NCBI GenBank assembly: GCA_002311455.1
Contig: DCAJ01000052.1
Location: 4,676 to 11,321 of the forward strand
Direction of reading: 5' to 3'
Origin: Anaerolineales bacterium UBA1136
Lineage (GTDB): Bacteria > Chloroflexota > Anaerolineae > Anaerolineales > UBA11657
Length of the DNA: 6,646 nt
Below, piece by piece: positions 6,112 to 6,646 of this stretch (positions are counted from its first letter, which is position 1; each line of letters starts with the position of its first letter). The notes under the pieces are model-generated. The model was given only the letters and a program-made list of their open reading frames with translations. It was not told the origin of the DNA and ran no database searches. Made by a program: the position numbers and the translations under genes.

Positions 6112-6646
6112 TTAGAATTCTGATATTGCGTTTGGGCGAATTGCTTCTATACAAAATATACTTACTCCGCAAAAGCCCATTAGAATTGTGCTTAAAGCCA
6201 TAGCCTGGCCGTAATTCAGAGCTCCAGGTAGTGAAAGATAGCGGTATATTGCCATTGGTACCGTGGTAAATTCAGGCCGAGATAGAAGAATAGTTGCTCC
6301 AAACTCACCTATTGAAATTGTGAATGCAAAAGCACCAGCCACTAATATTGCTCGCCCAATGATTGGTAGGTCTATTTTGCGCCAAACTTGTATTGGGTTT
6401 CCACCAAGCATAGCAGCTGCTTGTCGTAATTGCGGATTGATTAGTGTCCACGAGGGAAGCAGGCTACGGATTACAAATGGAAAAGCCACTAGAGTGTGAG
6501 CTAGTGGGACTAGTAGTGAAGATGTGCGCATGTTGAATGGGGCTCGACTAAATACTAGCAAGAAGCCAAGCCCTAAGGTTACTGCAGATGTTCCTAGTGG
6601 CAGCATTAGGATAGGTTCCAGCATCTGACCCAGTTTAGTTTGACGT
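6112..6646 (-). CDS. ABC transporter permease, C-terminal part only (FbpB/ThiP-like), cut by the window edge
   Basis: Inner-membrane channel subunit partnered with the adjacent ATPase. The frame is open to the right edge (…RQTKLGQ before the first Met at 6624), so that Met is not the start. The visible ~177 residues contain about four membrane segments: around LPLGTSAVTLGLGFLLVF, LLVPLAHTLVAFPFVI, AILVAGAFAFTISIGEFGATILL and GQAMALSTILMGFCGVSIF. The EAA loop that docks on the ATPase reads LRQAAAMLGGNPIQVWRKIDLP, with the invariant Gly in LGG. The GEFGATILLSRPEFTTVPMAIYRYL segment and the NYGQA wording match the C-terminal half of large, duplicated iron/thiamine permeases as I recall them. Whether this one is duplicated depends on sequence beyond the window. 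It stops at TAA 6114-6112, 16 nt before the ATPase start. Confidence 0.93.
   Translation of the reverse strand, partial: RQTKLGQMLEPILMLPLGTSAVTLGLGFLLVFSRAPFNMRTSSLLVPLAHTLVAFPFVIRSLLPSWTLINPQLRQAAAMLGGNPIQVWRKIDLPIIGRAILVAGAFAFTISIGEFGATILLSRPEFTTVPMAIYRYLSLPGALNYGQAMALSTILMGFCGVSIFCIEAIRPNAISEF

Noticed and set aside
5104..6123. Plus-strand ORFs opposite the ABC ATPase
   Set aside because: They are antisense shadows of a well-supported gene and show no recognisable protein features.
1..6646. A novel defence, mobile or biosynthetic system
   Set aside because: Every long reading frame belongs to a well-known housekeeping or transport family; no recombinase, repeat array, toxin pair or unusual cluster is visible.

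Overview
The window is ordinary bacterial chromosome, moderately AT-rich, and most likely from a member of the Chloroflexota. That placement is an inference from memory of family members. It rests on the long insertions and motif variants in SecA, the C-terminal wording of the Fpg glycosylase (SSIDWVYKGG before the zinc finger), and a DUF402 protein with a GWYCNVTRP motif. No alignment could be run.

Layout: positions 1-3558 (+) hold the last ~1185 codons of a very large secA, whose 5' end lies outside the window. Everything to its right is on the minus strand and converges on it. From right to left these are the end of an ABC transporter permease gene (6112 to the window edge), its ATPase (5052-6095), a DUF402 gene broken by two compensating frameshifts (4600-5049), tRNA-Asn(GTT) with a consensus sigma70-type promoter (4444-4516; promoter 4527-4556), and mutM/fpg (3583-4395). 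secA and mutM are tail to tail, 24 bp apart.

How the parts work together: the permease and ATPase form an import system of the FbpB/FbpC, ThiP or PotA type. Its binding protein is not in the window, so the substrate is unknown. The DUF402 remnant starts 2 nt after the ATPase stop and was probably translated with it. tRNA-Asn and mutM probably share the tRNA promoter, since no separate promoter or good Shine-Dalgarno site is seen for mutM. secA (protein export) and mutM (repair of oxidised bases) are unrelated housekeeping genes.

The main finds are the hidden, frameshifted DUF402 gene filling what looks like a ~450 bp empty interval; a perfect 19-bp inverted repeat across its stop codon; a hairpin around one of its frameshift sites; and a SecA several hundred residues longer than the E. 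coli protein. I see no mobile element, CRISPR array or new defence-type system.
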